A stretch of DNA of 64,000 bases from Malurus cyaneus samueli. Lineage: Eukaryota; Chordata; Aves; Passeriformes; Maluridae. Of the stretch, positions 1-14,501 are shown one piece after another. Location of the stretch: contig CM019216.1 of assembly GCA_009741485.1 (NCBI GenBank), forward strand, positions 51,595,943 through 51,659,942. Reading direction: 5' to 3'. Below the pieces are notes generated by a model, which made no database searches, was not told the origin of the DNA, and was given only the letters and a program-made list of their open reading frames with translations. Each line of letters begins with the position of its first letter. Positions within the stretch are counted from its first letter, which is position 1. The position numbers and the translations under genes are program-made.

Positions 1-1006
1 ATTAATCCTGGGCACTGTGTGACTAACACCATCAGTATTATTTAGCTGAAAATAGATTATAAACACGTTTATGCTAGCTGTTATCACCTTGGGTAGTTAT
101 CTGCAAGAAATTTATCATTTCAAGAAACTTTCCCAACTGACATGAATAGAGGCTTATTTGTAGGGTATTTTAGGGAAAACCCTCCCAGTCAAGGTCTGGG
201 CTCTGGCCAAGCCCTGGCTGTGGCTTGTCAGGAAATGTGCCATCAGACCCAGGTATTTCTGTGTTAAAAATATAATCAAGTCACTTGAACTTGATGATTT
301 GGGACTATAAAAGCTGGACCCACTTCTGGGGTGAATTTGGTGACCTCACCTATGGGTGGGAAAGGATTCTCCATGTCCTCACTGCGAAACAGAGCTCCCA
401 AGCAATTGCAGGCTCTGGATGATGGTAAAGTATTTTGGCAATTGGTGATGTGTTTTTCTCAAACACTGTCCTGTCTCTTGCACAGTAATGATTAGGTGAT
501 TTACCCTTCTTGTTTTTGCTTGTTGCTAAAGCCAAGCATGTAGTTTTATTGGATGTATCATTTTACTTTTGTGTTGCCTTAATATTCATAGTAAAATAAC
601 ACTGTTCTTTCCATTGGTGTCGGTGCTCTATAAATCACCCCCATCAATTGGCAGAACAAGAACACAAATGAAAACAAATACATATAAACCTTGTTCAAGA
701 AATGAATCTGCTGTAACAGAATAGTTTTTTATTTATTAAGATCAGGGATATAGACTGCTGTAAGCTTTTCTTAAACTGAAGTATGCTCTTCTGTACATTG
801 CAAATAAATAGATATCATCAAAATACCACATACATATCCCAATCTGGAATGAAAGAATACATAAAGCAAAACAGTTGTTTATCTGCTTGAGCTACATTTG
901 GTAAATAGGCAAACAAATAGGTGTTTCCTGCCTTTATACTCTTACATCTGGGAGTTCAGCCTCCAGGCAAAAGTTCAAAGCCATGAGTCCAACCATTTAA
1001 AACATG
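1..1006. other. Flank downstream of TAAR1, including its probable 3' UTR
   Basis: There is no coding sequence I can support here. On the minus strand, two overlapping AATAAA signals (TTTATT on the plus strand) lie at 728-733 and 732-737, about 270 bases past the TAAR1 stop, with another at 545-550. The stretch from 1006 to about 710 is therefore the likely 3' UTR. The rest is AT-rich sequence without a repeat I recognise. Confidence 0.5.
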
Positions 1007-2008
1007 TTAATTTGAAAACAAATGAGTCCTGGAAGAGTCCTGTTGAAACACTTTTCCAAAAACAATAATCTTCAATGCCCTGCGAAACCACATGTAAAAA
1101 AATGCATAAACAATTGGGTTAAGTGTAGAATTTAAATAGCCAAACCAAACCAAAGCATCGAGGAGAACCGGAGGTATCACATAATTCATGAATGGATTGG
1201 TAGCTGTGAAGAAGAAGAATGGAGTCCAGCAGATGAGAAACACTCCCATTATTATGCCTAAAGTCTTAGCAGCTTTCCTTTCCCTGCAGAAGGAAATGTG
1301 GTGCTTCATTTCAAATTGCATCTTTTTTTTGCTGATTGCATCGATGGATCTTGCCTGCTTCTTTGCTACAGAGTATATTTTCCTATAGATGTACAGCATA
1401 ACAAGTCCAGGGATGTAAAAAGACACTACGGAGGCCACAATACCTGAAATTTCACTAAAAATGAGAAAACATCCACCTGCACAGTGGACGTGATTGTAAA
1501 TCTTTTCTGCCCCTCTCAAGTTTAGGTCTAGAAAGATCATCCCAAAAGCAAAAGCAGCAGGGACCATCCAGCTTACGAACACCATGACCACGATGACAAA
1601 CGTGTTTATCTTTGATTTGTATCTTAAGGGGTCGCACACAGCATAGTAACGGTCAATGGATATGAAGGAAAGATGGAAGATAGAAGCCGTGCTCAGCATA
1701 ATGTCCGTGCTTGTGTGGATCTTGCAGAACAACTCCCCAAAATACCAACAGTGCTCAACAGAGCGCACCATACTGCAAGGCATGATGAAGAATCCCAGCA
1801 GGAAATCTACAGTAGCCATTGAAAGTATCAGGAAATTAGTAGGCGTATGGAGCTGCTTGAAATGTGATATTGAGATGATAACTGTCAAATTTCCAACCAC
1901 TGTGGCCAGAATAACGCAAACCATGAAGATGTACATGGAAACGCGGACGCTGTTTGACCAGCTGCTCCTGATGCAAGAGCCATTTACGGATTCACAGCAC
2001 AGTTGCAT
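1007..2008 (-). CDS. TAAR1: Trace amine-associated receptor 1 (single-exon GPCR)
   Basis: This is a class A G-protein-coupled receptor for trace amines such as tyramine and phenethylamine; the family signals through Gs at membranes of aminergic cells. The 333-codon frame is uninterrupted and intronless, as is usual for TAAR1 (human 339 aa). Seven hydrophobic segments are visible. The amine-binding Asp of TM3 is at residue 102 (CKIHTSTD), the DRY motif at 119-121, and CWTP in TM6. The TAAR signature [16 protein letters not shown] is in TM7. Long stretches such as [13 protein letters not shown] and [19 protein letters not shown] match human TAAR1 closely. I chose the Met at 2008 because it gives the N-terminus the length of the human protein; an in-frame Met at 2077 would add 23 residues. 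An N-linked site (NGS) lies in the short N-terminus. It is next to the vanin genes, as in mammals. Confidence 0.97.
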   Translation of the reverse strand: MQLCCESVNGSCIRSSWSNSVRVSMYIFMVCVILATVVGNLTVIISISHFKQLHTPTNFLILSMATVDFLLGFFIMPCSMVRSVEHCWYFGELFCKIHTSTDIMLSTASIFHLSFISIDRYYAVCDPLRYKSKINTFVIVVMVFVSWMVPAAFAFGMIFLDLNLRGAEKIYNHVHCAGGCFLIFSEISGIVASVVSFYIPGLVMLYIYRKIYSVAKKQARSIDAISKKKMQFEMKHHISFCRERKAAKTLGIIMGVFLICWTPFFFFTATNPFMNYVIPPVLLDALVWFGYLNSTLNPIVYAFFYMWFRRALKIIVFGKVFQQDSSRTHLFSN

Positions 2009-5000
2009 CCTTACTGGGGTCTCAAATCCACATAGGTATTCAGCACAGGTACTGTTTTCCCTAATTCTGAGGTACATTTACACCTGGTTTTCCATTTTCT
2101 AGACAGGTTGAGCTGCAGAGAGGAAAATAAAAGGGCATTGTAAACACCTTCATTTGGCTGGGTGTGTAGGAAATGCACATTTCATTAGTTATGAAGGATG
2201 AAAGTATTTTGCAACTACACTTAGCAGAACACACACTTTTATCATCTGATTTCCCTTGAAATGGGAATTTCCTTTGTTGAAATAAACTGCATAATGGGGT
2301 GTCCTCACACCAGTGACTCTTTGGGGCCTGCAATGGGCAATGCCTTGTCCAGTGGGCAGATGAGCAGCCCTTTTCATTATTTCTGCTTTCAGTCCTAGTC
2401 TTCTTCACCAATATTGGCTGGAGTCCTGTATCTTTCACTTTGCTCTTGAAAACCAGTAATTTAAAATGCTGAAGCTCCCTCAACTTATTTTTTGATACAT
2501 AAATCTAAAACCTACAAGTCTAAAACCAGAAGGCTGAAATTCAGGAGTCCATGCTTGACCTCTACTCCAGCCCTGTCCTGATGGTGATGACTGAACAGAT
2601 CAAGTTTTACTGGAAAATCCTTGCAGTCTCTAGCTGTAAATAGAGATGTAAGGAAAAGATCTAAGAGGAGAAAAAACTTTTCTGCCCTTTTGCTGACGAA
2701 ATAAAACGGAAGAATTGGACTAATCTGAAACATTATCTGCTGTATAAGCAAATGTTTTTCTGTCAAGCTCTAGGTTTTTTTCAGTGCCAGTAGTTTGGCA
2801 TTGCTATAGCATTTATTATATTAATCTGTTTTTAGCTAAGGCACAAACATGGAGAGGAACATTTTTAGATCATTTTAGCTTCCATCTGAGGACACAAATA
2901 TTGCTGTCCTCTTGTGTAGGCAGTAGCATGTCCCTTTCGCAAGTGTCTTTTTTCATGAAAACTTTTAATGAAAGTACTTCAGCACATGGTAAGCAATATT
3001 TATTTTTGAAAAATCTGTTTTTCTTTTATTGTGAAAAAATAAAGATCATTACGATATGTTATTCAGTAGCACTATCATTACAGTATGAAATGGTTGTCAA
3101 AAAAATACTGACATGGCTATTAAGCCAGGACTGATTTAATCCATTTGCTTTGGGACTTAGCTGCCTCTGGTTATTCTGGATAGAACACAATTAAAAAAAA
3201 TATATTTACCAGATTAAACCAAATGTTATTAAACACACCATGGCACTGGAAACTAAATGAACACGGACAATAAACTTGCAAAACCCTTACAGCTACCACC
3301 AACACCCTGTGTTATAGAGAGGGATTTTGCAAATAGGGCCACTCATACCGAGTGCCAGGGACAACATGCACTCAAAGGCGCTCTCAGGAATAAGGGACAC
3401 ACAAAATCCAAGTATATTTATTTACTCTCTGGAGTGCTTCTTGCTTCCCCTCTTTTTCTGCCTACTAATATTTAACACTGTCTCTGCTCCTTTTCACCTT
3501 ATTCTAATTATCACTTCATTTGCCTTTTCCTTCCATTTTTGTCAGTCTGTTCATGTTTCTTTTCTTGCCTGTCATTCCTTCTTTCAGCACACTTACACCC
3601 AAGACAGGGAAAGCACAACCAGATGGATATTTATTAACTCAAATTTTCAATTTTCACAGTAGAAAGAATTAAACACCAATTTAACTGCATATACTGTGCA
3701 CCATTTTAAAGGTCTTAAGCCCATGCAGGTTGTAAATGCGTCATATAGATTTTGAACTTCAGTTGTTCTATATAAAAATATGAACAAATTAAACAAATTG
3801 TAAAGCAGCCTATGAAGCCAATCAAAAAACTGACATGCTATCTCTAGTTTTCCTTAAGATTTAAAAGATTAATAACTTCTCTGTTGTTTTCTGATAAACT
3901 GTCTAGCCAAAAGGAATATGATCTCCCCTGAAAACACATTTTCTTAAAAAAAAAAAAAAATCAGGGCATTTTTTTTTTTAATAAGAGAATGTAGAAACTC
4001 CAACCAAAGGATGGAGCAAACTGAGATCAAATGTTTGGCCTTGCATTACATGGAAACAAAATAAATCAAAACACATATGGCAAACTGTTCAAGTGAGCTG
4101 AACTCTGAAGAAGTTTTGAAGAACAAAGCAGAATGCTTCCCTTCCATATATAATTACAAAGGTTAAAATTTAGTAAAATGGCAATATGAAGAAGCATACT
4201 CTTAAAAACCTCTTCTCCTACCTTTGTCCCTTCATGCTGGATAGAAGTCTGCTCTTGGCATTCATTTGCTTTCTGCTGGCTGAGTGGCGCTGCTTTCTTG
4301 TAAAGACCACCTCAAAAGCCTCTTCATCGCCATTACAGTTCTGGGTAACACAAATTTTGAGAGAACAGGCTTTTAATCCACAACTGGATCAGCCTCCAGA
4401 ACCCCCCCGCACATTGCTGGAAGGATGTTGGTGTGACCAATAGCATTCTTGGCTCTTTGATTCAGTAGCAGCTGTTGATGTGAATAGTAGCTCAAACTGT
4501 TTATTTTATCACCCATGTAGAGAATGAAATCATGGCAGTAGCATTCATACTTGTTTAATGGGCCTTATTTATAGGTAAATTGAATTCATTTGAAGTATGT
4601 TTACTTGTTTGATTAAATGTTATGGTCATATTGTGAGAAGCCCAGTGTTATTTAAGCAAAGAACAAAAGACACCATGAGGTCTACCTTCTGTAAGCTTTT
4701 AAAATACAGCAAAATACAAAAGTATAGATTAGTTACAGCAGCATGTAAGATTTCCTCGGAAAATTATATTGTGAAGAGAGTGACACAATGTATATTTACC
4801 AGCCTATGTATGATTGCAGAACAAACATTTAATCTAACAGCCTCAGCAGTTAATAGCTGTTTGCAAGATACAACTACTGAAAAAGTGTTTTAAGTAAACA
4901 CCTATTATTGGCTGGACCAGAGTCATAGATGAGGAGGATCAATCTTTTGCTCCACAAAGGGCCATGCAGCCTTTTAAAATGTGATACTGCTTTGTAAATG

Positions 5001-8000
5001 TAAATGTAAATGACAGGTATTATGGTGACCATCAGCTAGAGTCCACTTAAGCTGCGTGCCTCAGGGGCCCATGCAACAATGTTGGTTAAGATACGACTTC
5101 CTGCAAACTGTTCTGATGACCTCTGTTAGATACTTTATTATGCTATATGCACAAAAATCAAAGTGAATGCAAACAAGTCAGTTCTTTTCTTTTCCTTGAG
5201 GCTGCACTCACAGACAGACTGGGGTGTTTCACTGCAAAGTTCTTGTTACAGCAAGAGAGTTTGACAACTAAAAAAGAGTAGAAACAATGATCAGGCTGAG
5301 TGGGAAACTGCTGGAGGGAGTCGAGAGGATATGCTGCGGAGAGGAGCCAGATCCCATTCCTCAGAGTTGGGGAAAAATGAAAAAAAAAACTTATTAGACA
5401 CCCAAATACTCATCTGGGAAAGAGGCCTTCACCCTTCTGGGCAGTAATTAGGCAGGCCAAATTGTCAACTAATGTAGAGCGAGAAGGAACATTTTGGGAA
5501 TAAGCTTTCACTCTATTGGTGCAGATGCTTCAAACAGGCATTTTCTCATCAAAGAGGCATTTAATTTTAATGCTGATGTGGATCATGAAAATGTTCTCAG
5601 ACTAGCTATTTAAAACAGCAAAGAGAACTATGTCAATCTCAATTTCTGTGAGAACTCAAAGCACTTACAATTTGTCAGAGTTTAACAGTCTTTTGAGTCT
5701 GTTGTATAGTTAAGCAGTTACACATCAAAATTCAAAGTGAAAACTTTTCTACAAAATTGTTGCTGTGGCACTTCTTTTCTGGAAAATTTATATTTCTGCA
5801 AGAAGTAGTTTAAAGAGTTTTGGAAAACCATGAGAGATGTCACAAAGTCTAAAATACATTTTGTTTTTAAAACATAAAGTAATTAAAATGGAAAACAGCA
5901 CTTAAGAGAATGGAAATAGCACTTTTGTCAGACCTCAAATCTATTTGAATAACGTGTTGAAAAGTTATCGTGTCCTTCTTATACAAGACTGTGGAAGGGA
6001 TTCTGGAAAAGGGAAGGAACAGAAAAGGACTCAAGGATGAGAACTGCTACAATGAAAAAAATTTCACAACAGCATTGATTTCTACTGTGGTTCTTTTAGC
6101 TTGCACTTCTGTGAGTATAGTTGGGTCATTCAGCAGAAAGTTTCTCATTTTCACACATTTAATTTTTAAAACTGTTTCTCTGTGAGGGGAACCACAAATG
6201 TATAAATTCTGGAGGCTGTATGTGATGCTAGTTGGAGAGGAATTTTTAAGGTGTAAAACTCCACTCATCATCTATGCAGTTCCCAGGAGGAAAAAAAAAA
6301 GCATAATATTAGGAAAATTGCATTCCTGAATTACCATTCATATGTTTGAAATCTAGGGGGAAATGCCCAAATTCTTATTAAGCTATTAGTACAAAATAAT
6401 TATTTCTTTATAGGGTTTAAAAAAGAAGATCTGGCAGCAATTAATCCGAATTCTATTCCTGCAAACCTGGTGCAATCCCACTGAAGACAATCTGAAATTA
6501 GCCCAGATTTGTACTGGAGGAATTTAGAGAACAGATGTGATGATTGAGCTCCAGACTTTTCCCATGGTTTCTATTCCTAGTTTTCAGTGAAAAACTTTAT
6601 TCTTCCTTGCCAAGTAAAACCAGCTGTTTATACAGAGTAATGCAATGTTTGTGCTCCTTCTGCAAGCATGGTGCTTAGGTTAAGGACTAAAAATCCAAAC
6701 CCCAGCATAAATGCAAATCTCTGAAAGGCACAGAGGAGAGACTCCGAGGAAATAATGTTTGAACAGCAAGGCAAAATACATCCATCCAAAGCCAAAAAAC
6801 TATCTCTGCACAGGGTGAGGATATTCTACATTTGGTAGCCTTGCTAAGTAGAGCCATTGCATGGTCCACAGCCTTCACTCGACAGCAAAAGCTGCTCCCA
6901 GGGCTCCCGAGGGCAGGAGCAGCCTCTCTGGCCCCAGCAGGGCGAGTGAATCCCCACGGCCACTGCAGAGAGCAGAGACACATGCAGCGTAGGGGCAGGT
7001 CTCTTGTGCCTTTCCAGGGCTTCTCTGCACTCACCAATCCAAGAGGAATGAATTTGGGGCTGTAACTGCTTTGCTGATATTTGCTGGCCTCTGATAAGAG
7101 GACAGTAAGACAAACACAGAGGAGGAAGCCACTGAGCAGTAAAAAGGTACGATCCCATTCTGTATTCTTATGGCCCTCTAAGAACTTCACAGAAAGGAAA
7201 GAGCCTCGCTCGGAATTCATTGCTGTGTGTGGAAAGACTTTCCCCTCCAGCTACGTTTTCCTTTTAGCTATTGGGAACGAATGGCTTTTTAAATCATACT
7301 TTAAATTGTACTTACTGCTGTTGCTGGTATTGCTGCTCACTACAGAAAGAACACAGTGATCTGTGCAGAATAACATCTATTATCTTCAGTGCTAACCATA
7401 GGAGATGCATCTTTGAAAGAAAATAATATCCCAATCTAACTTATTAGCAGCTCACCATATTCTGGACTGCATGAACCGGAGACGGTCGGGCACTGGAGTC
7501 ACTTCAGGAGTCCATCAGGAACCGGCGCAGGCTGCAGACACAGCGCGGGACTGACTCATCCCACACGAATTCTCCCAACTAAGTGGCTGCATGCTTGGTC
7601 TGACTGGTTCACAGTCTGGGAAAATCTCATCAACAGGATGACGTAGATCTTAAATATCCAGAAAAGATAAGCACATAATAAATCTAGTCTGACACAAGCC
7701 ACTAGCATATGCAAAGATTAATTCATTTGAAGTAAGCTAAAGTCAGGCTTCTTGAATGAAAAGAAGCACACAAAGTGAAGAAAATATCTATTATGGTCAA
7801 GGTACAGATGGACATGATATCACGGAACTGTTTTTAAGATTGCCTAATATCTCACTTCCTCCTTTCAGTTTTGTGTAACACTGACAAATTTTAACACTTT
7901 CAGTTATCTTAAAAAATTTGATTTGCTTATCCCAGACTGGATATTTTCCAAGAAACTCAATTCACAACACTTTGGCAGTGTCTGAGAAAAACACTGATTA

Positions 8001-11000
8001 AAAGATATTGTTTCCTTCCAATGAAAACTTCTGCTAGCCATTTATTTAAGATGTTCAGGTGTTTGTACAATATGCTTGTAGCAGGGACTTAAGAGCTGTT
8101 GCTTTTCTAGTTATATATTTCTACCACACCAGATAACTATACCTGCAGGTCATTGACAGCATCCACCATCTCCAAACAATAGTTTTAGTATTGCTATGGA
8201 ACTCAAACAGGAGCATTCTTCCAGAAAAAAAAGTAATCCCAGAGAGAAGAACTGACCCAGTTTGGGTCAGTTTATGTGTGTCAGTCTTTGGCTGCATTGG
8301 TGCATTGGCGCCAGTGCTTTCAGCTCCTGCTCCCCAGAGGTTTCTCTGAGCCTGTAGTGGGACCTCTGGGGCTCAGGCTGCAACTCCTCCCTGCGTATTT
8401 GGATTTGGGATGAGCTTGGGCGTTAGGAAAGTATGGCACCAGCAAGGTGGCACAAGGGGACATAAGGCTGAACAAGAAGGATAACTCCTGGTGAAATGTA
8501 AGTCTTGAAATGTCCCATTCTGGTCTGGAAGGGTGACTAGTCAACTAGAAGCCACTAAAACCTAAAATTGCTTATAAAGACTTGTACGTCAAAAAGCAGT
8601 GTCCTTTAGCTTCTATTCTCATGGTCTGTTCTCTGCTGCTTTTCACAAATGCTGGATTTGCCTACAACAGTTACATGCTGCTTTCCCAGAAATATCGAAT
8701 CTGACTGTTTTGATAGTCCATTTGCAAGCCCAACAGGCTGCAGATGCCAGTGCTACTGCAGTGTGGGGCGTTTTTAAGGGAGCACCTGCCAGCACCATCT
8801 TTTGCTTCCGCAGTTTTTTCCTGCAATGCTGAGCATGAACATCGGTGGTACCCTGGCACTGCAGAAACAGCAACACAACTGATGCAGTAATTACCAGTGT
8901 CAGAGGCTGTGCCCTTTCTTGCCAGCTCTTTCCTGCTCAGCCTCAGCAAGGCATGACTAGGCAGCCCATTTTTTCACCAGAAAACCTTCATTTATTTTCT
9001 CAGCAGGTGCTGTATATTAATTGAATATTGGATCACGGAAGAAGAGGTCAGGGTGCTCGGAAGTCGACTGGAATTTGATTTATTACTTCTTATCAAATTC
9101 TCACTTCCTGTCTAACTCCTGCCCAATACCCATGACACTGAAAGGTAACAGATGGCAGCTACAGGAGGTTTAGCTGCTTAAATGTGCCCTGACAAGGTTG
9201 CATAACTTTTTGTTCACCTGAAGAGAAAGCATCTCTTTCTTCTCCTCCCCTCCCCCGCCAGCCCTCCTGTAGTCTATTTTGTTCTTACTTGCAATTGTTT
9301 CCAGCTCTCCCTTCCACTTGCAAAAATTTATAAGTCATCAAGATCTAATGATGAGCCTTAGCAAATCAGGGAGGAATATAGGTCACATCCTTGTTGACAG
9401 AAGGGACAATGATCTGTAAGAAAAGGTTCAGCAGAAAACAACTGGCATTGTAAGATTCCCTTGGCAAAACACAGGAGTGGTTACATTAAGCATTACACAA
9501 GAGGTTTCTGGTTTTGGTCAATCTAATGCTGAATTTGGAACAACTCCTGCAAGCAGAGGTTAATATTAACATGAATAAACAACTAAAAGACCTAGTGTAA
9601 CATTAAAGGTAGTCTCAGAAACTCTTCATCAAAATAAATGTTGGAGCCTGTTGCTAGGTAATGATGATTGATCAAACTTAAGCTTTTAGATATACATGGT
9701 CCTTTTACATACAGACATCTGATATTCTTGATTTACAGCTCATTGACATCACTTATGAAAAGACCATAAACTTTTTTACCCACACCTGCCAAAAGTTTTC
9801 TTTCAGCCTAGCTACCAGGAAATACCTCATTATTTATCAATGGTCATGATTTCAAAGTTTGCTCTTCCCTCCTGTATCTCAGAGTAAGATATATTTGATT
9901 TCTTCTTTGGCAAGAATAATCCCTTTTAAAAACATGTTCCCATGAATGAATTACAATGTGGTTTTGTCATTTGTTTGTAGTAGCTATTGTAGACAACTTG
10001 GTATAAGAGCGTCTCTGAGAAAATTGGAGAAGACATCTACTAACCAAGAAGGTAATGGGGAAAAAATGAAAGTTTGTACATTTTTTGGATCCATTTTTCT
10101 ACACTTTGTCAGCTGGGTGACAAACTCAGGTACAGGGAATTTTACAGGATCATTGCACCTAACTTTTTCCAGGGTGCAAGCTGTATCAGTCACTATCTCT
10201 CATCTTCCAGGCAGCTACAACTGATGACTTCCAGCTATAACCAAAAGCAGTCAAGTGGTATGAGACCCTCCATGCAGGGCGACAGAAAAAACCCAGAGAC
10301 TGACTGAGTTCACAGCCAAATGTAGATCAGCTCTGTCTCTGCAGATGAGCAATCAGTGGATGAAAACTGATGCAACCACCACTGATTTTAGTGGTAGTAG
10401 AGCCAACTCACTACCCCCATTTGACTTCATTTGACCTCAATGAAAAGAGAATTAGGTCACAATTTCTGGTTCCTAGTGGGGACAAAAATAAAGAGAGATG
10501 TTTAGTATTATATAGCAGCACTCAGCCAGCACAAGAATAAATGCTATATGGAAAACTTAGAAAGATCTCTAAAAAGTATGGGAGAGGGTATGTAATTAGC
10601 ATGACAACAACATAAGCCTAGAGTTCATGCATTTTCTTTGGCCAGCTTAATGGAAAATGCTTGTCAGTATTACATTTTGTCTAAGAATTTAATAAATGTT
10701 GCAGGATAAAATTTAGATTTTTCCAAACCCATAAGTTTAACAAAAAATTCTTGCTCGAACTGCCCTCCCTTAGATGTATTTTCCTTTGGGAACACCAAAA
10801 CTAGAACTGAATAGTCCTTTTTCAGTGTACAAAACTCAATCTCAGATTGCTCAGAAACAGAGCAAGCTGCATTATAGAATAGAAAAATAACCATCGTATA
10901 AAAACAGACCTTAATGTTTTCATGTATTTGACTTTGTTAAATGCAAGTGTGTCTTATACTCCTAACACTCACTTACAAGTAAATGTTAAAAATTGATTTT

Positions 11001-14000
11001 AAAAAGTCATCACTTGATTTCAAAGACCATGTTGGTTTTTTTTTTTAAATATTATGTTTTGCAGTACATAAGTCAACTGTATGTAAATATTTATTCTCCC
11101 TTTTTCCTGAAACAGGAATTCCTGAAGGTTGAGTATATGTTTGACATTAAAATCTATCCCTGCTTTTCATACTCCTCGCTGCTTTTGCATCCTGTCACTA
11201 TTGCAACTCCCAGACTTTGAGTTAATGAAAATGAGCTAAAACATTCGAAGCAGTGAGTGAAGATGGATAGACAAAGTTAAAATCATGCAGTTGCAACGTA
11301 TTTCCTATATTGTACATATTTGTAGTAGAAATTCCCTGCTGCCATGAGAACATCTAAACAGACAATGAAGTATTTCCCTTGTAAACTTATAATAATGATA
11401 GGCTAAAATAAATATCTGAATGCTGTCACAGCTGGAGCTACAAGTATTTTTTCTAATTTTAATTTTTTTTCCAGAGTGGAAGAGAAAGTAAAATAGTGTT
11501 TTCAGTATGCAAAATTTCTGTTTCACCCATCAGCTGCGTCTGACTCACAGACAGACAACACTTGGTAATGCTGTCATGCTCCAGTGTGGCTCAGTAGGAG
11601 GTGTTGTTTGCCTACAGGCCCAAAGGTTAATTTTTAGAAGGTATAGTAGAATTACTTCCCTGTTGGGCTCCATGGCATCTCATGGGCCATCACAAGCTAT
11701 TGAGAAGCATTCCTGTATTTGCTGTGGCATGCCTTATAATAACTGCTGCTGTCTTTATTGACCTGTGCAAGTTATTTCTCTTCTTCAACTCTGCTGCCCT
11801 GGTGGTGGACAGTGACATTGCAATTACAGTCTGCATGAAGTGGGGTTACAATTCAATTGCTGGTTAATTAGAAATTCTATAATTCAAATACAGCTCATTG
11901 CCACTGTCTCACTCACCATACCTGCCCTGATTCAGTGTACCTAGGAAAGGTCCCATAGTGTCAGAAATTCACTCATGATAACCTGAGTTGTTCATGAACA
12001 TTTACCTTTGAATTGGTCTAAAAGTCACACAATCTCTGATTGTACCTCATTTTACCACATTATTTAATGTATAATTTGAGGTCATGATGATTTAAATATA
12101 TGTGAAAGGACATGGCTGAAGAGTCCTTCTCTCTTTAAAAATCCCAGATTATTAGGATTTTGTTTCTCTATTTTTTTTCTCAAGGCCTCCTTACTTTAAT
12201 TCAACATGTAAAATAAAGTACATTAGATTTTACTCAAATTTAAAGTTTCCATAAAATTGTTACCAGTTTTTCTTAAGTTAGCTGCATGATTTGGATCATA
12301 TTTGTTTAAATGAAGTATTTTCCTACCCTCATCTGAAGTCTTGCATCAATAAAATCTATTAAAGACTTGTTTTTCTTTCTGTGTGGTCAGAAACACTGTG
12401 GACAGGTGGGTCTTGTTTGCTTTGGCCAGCATCACGCTATAAGAAGGAAATATTGATGGATGAAGAGCAGGCTTTTCCAGCTCAGAGAAGGATGGGGCTC
12501 ATTAAGATGCCATCTGTAGTGGCTTCTGGGGTGTTGTCATTGACGTCAGCTACTTATAAATTAATTTGACTTTTCTACTCTGGCACATCCATCCCAGAGT
12601 CAGTAAATACTGCTATTACAGATAAATGCAATTTTTTGCACTGGTCATTCATTATCTCTCTGCTTTTGTATTCTGATTGTTTCTGTAATTTGCATCATTT
12701 GAAATTTGCTTTTATTGCAAAATCTCACATTTCCTAAAACTGAACTTTGTCTAATCACTTGTGACCACCAGTCACTGAGATGAAGATCTGGTTGGTTTTG
12801 CAATGCCTTCAGAGAATCCTCTCCCAAAAGCAGGGTTTGTGGTTCCTGATCATTAAAAAGATGAAGTTATTCTGAGGCTGCTGCAAAAGCCCGTACAACT
12901 TTCATCCTCTGCTTGTCAGAATTCCTCCTTTGTCATCAGAATAGGAAAGGGCTTAATAAACTCCTCAGCAGTCCATCATATGGCACCCTCAGAGCCCTCT
13001 CAGGGAGAGGAAAGTTGCACAGCACTTCTAAAAACTGCAGATCAGACATTCTTCAGATTTGGGTTCAGGGTAGTTTTCAAAGAATCCTGGACTGCTGCAC
13101 CCCTAATGCATGAGATATGAGAGTCCTTTCCTGATATCCTATAAGCCATTTAACCAGCAATATTATTGTATCCTACCTGTGTACCTGGAAAGTACCCAGA
13201 GCTTCAGAAATGCCAGCAGGCAATGTGTGAGAGATTTTTATGTTCAGCTGTGAGGTGCTGAACAAGGCACCAGCAAGCATGACTCAAAATCCCTGCCTGT
13301 CCTGTGTAAGTGCTCCCAAGAGGTGCAGTTCCTCCACTGAGTGTTGGATGTTTTATTTCCAGAATGAAACAAGACCCAAAAAAGCCCCCAAAGTTGCATG
13401 CTGAGGAGCTGCAGAACGGGGAAAAACAGAAATCATGTGATTTCAACAACTTGTGGGTGACATGCACAGGCATGCATGGGGTGGAAGCCACAGAGTGTTT
13501 CTGACATGCTGCATTTATCACAGTTCAGTGCTGAGCAGGTGCAGGCTGTAAGCCAGCAGTAAGAATGGCAGTAGATGCAAAACGCTGTGGGATAAGCACA
13601 GAGGCAGGGACCACTCCAAGGAATATTCCATGCAAACAAGGCTCATTTGCTCCATGAAATGATAGAAATCAGATCCAGGGCTGCCACATTTGATATCTCA
13701 TTGCTAGAAATACAAAGTAATGCCCATTTCTCACACTACAGGGTAAAACATATGTCAGGTGCTAAAAGATTGCCTATTTTAATATATATTGACAGTTTTG
13801 AAGAAATTATCCAAACACCCAGGAGAAGTGTGTTTCTATGGTAAGTCTGATCTGAAGTGCATTGCACCCAACACCCATCTGCCACGTACAAAGAGGTGCA
13901 AAATCAGAGGGACTGGATTTGCTTTATGACCTTAGCCAGACCCAGCACTTGTGTGGGTTGTGGAGGATCACTTTCTAAGATTGCACCTAAGATAATTTCA

Positions 14001-14155
14001 AATCTGTTTTTATTGTACAGTATGCGGCCAAGGCTCACTGAGTATTAGGGAGGTCCTGTTGATTGGGGTGTAAGTCCGGAAAACACAGGCATTTAATGAT
14101 TATATATATGAAGAACAGGAAGGAGCAAAATCGACAAAGGCTTCCTTGGAGAGAA
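2009..14155. other. Long intergenic region between TAAR1 and the vanin array
   Basis: These 12 kb contain no exon I recognise on either strand. Base composition is AT-rich, with short homopolymers such as A runs near 3946-3960. A GC-richer patch at about 6830-7010 holds the longest unassigned open frame (minus 6687-7220, 177 codons), which resembles no family I know. I saw no CR1 3' end, tRNA or LTR. In mammals, further TAAR genes lie on the other side of TAAR1, so a gene-poor gap here is expected. Confidence 0.5.
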
Positions 14156-14161
14156 TTTATT
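14156..14161 (-). promoter_or_regulatory. Candidate polyadenylation signal of VNN-A
   Basis: AATAAA is read on the minus strand about 340 bases beyond the VNN-A stop codon. VNN-B has one at nearly the same distance, which supports both as real 3' ends. Confidence 0.5.
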
Positions 14162-14501
14162 CTGCAATAAAATGACAAGCTGCATTTCATACATTTCAGT
14201 ATCAATCTTCTTTCTACTGTTATCCTAGCAACCTATATGATATCTCGGGGGAAATAAAACTTCTAATTAAAAGTTTCATGTGACAGAGCATACAAACTAA
14301 AACACAATTGCACAGACTCAAGAAAGGCATGCAAAGCAGAGTGATCACATCACTTTCTCCAAAGTAAGCCCAAGTGCCACAGCTGCTGAGCAGAAGGACA
14401 ATATTGCAGACCAGGAATCATACAGAAGATAACTGCTATGGCTCAGGAGGAAATTCCTCTCCTGTCTGTGGTGACTGGATAACTCCTCCTAAGGAGTTAC
14501 A

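Noticed and set aside
2009..2077. Met at 2077 as the TAAR1 start
   Set aside because: The 23 extra residues have no counterpart in TAAR1 of other vertebrates that I know.
1656..2102. 148-codon plus-strand frame
   Set aside because: Antisense shadow of TAAR1.
6687..7220. 177-codon open frame on the minus strand, with one hydrophobic stretch (FLLLSGFLLCVCLTVLLSEA)
   Set aside because: No similarity to a known family, no promoter or splice context, and it sits in a GC-richer patch where long frames arise by chance.
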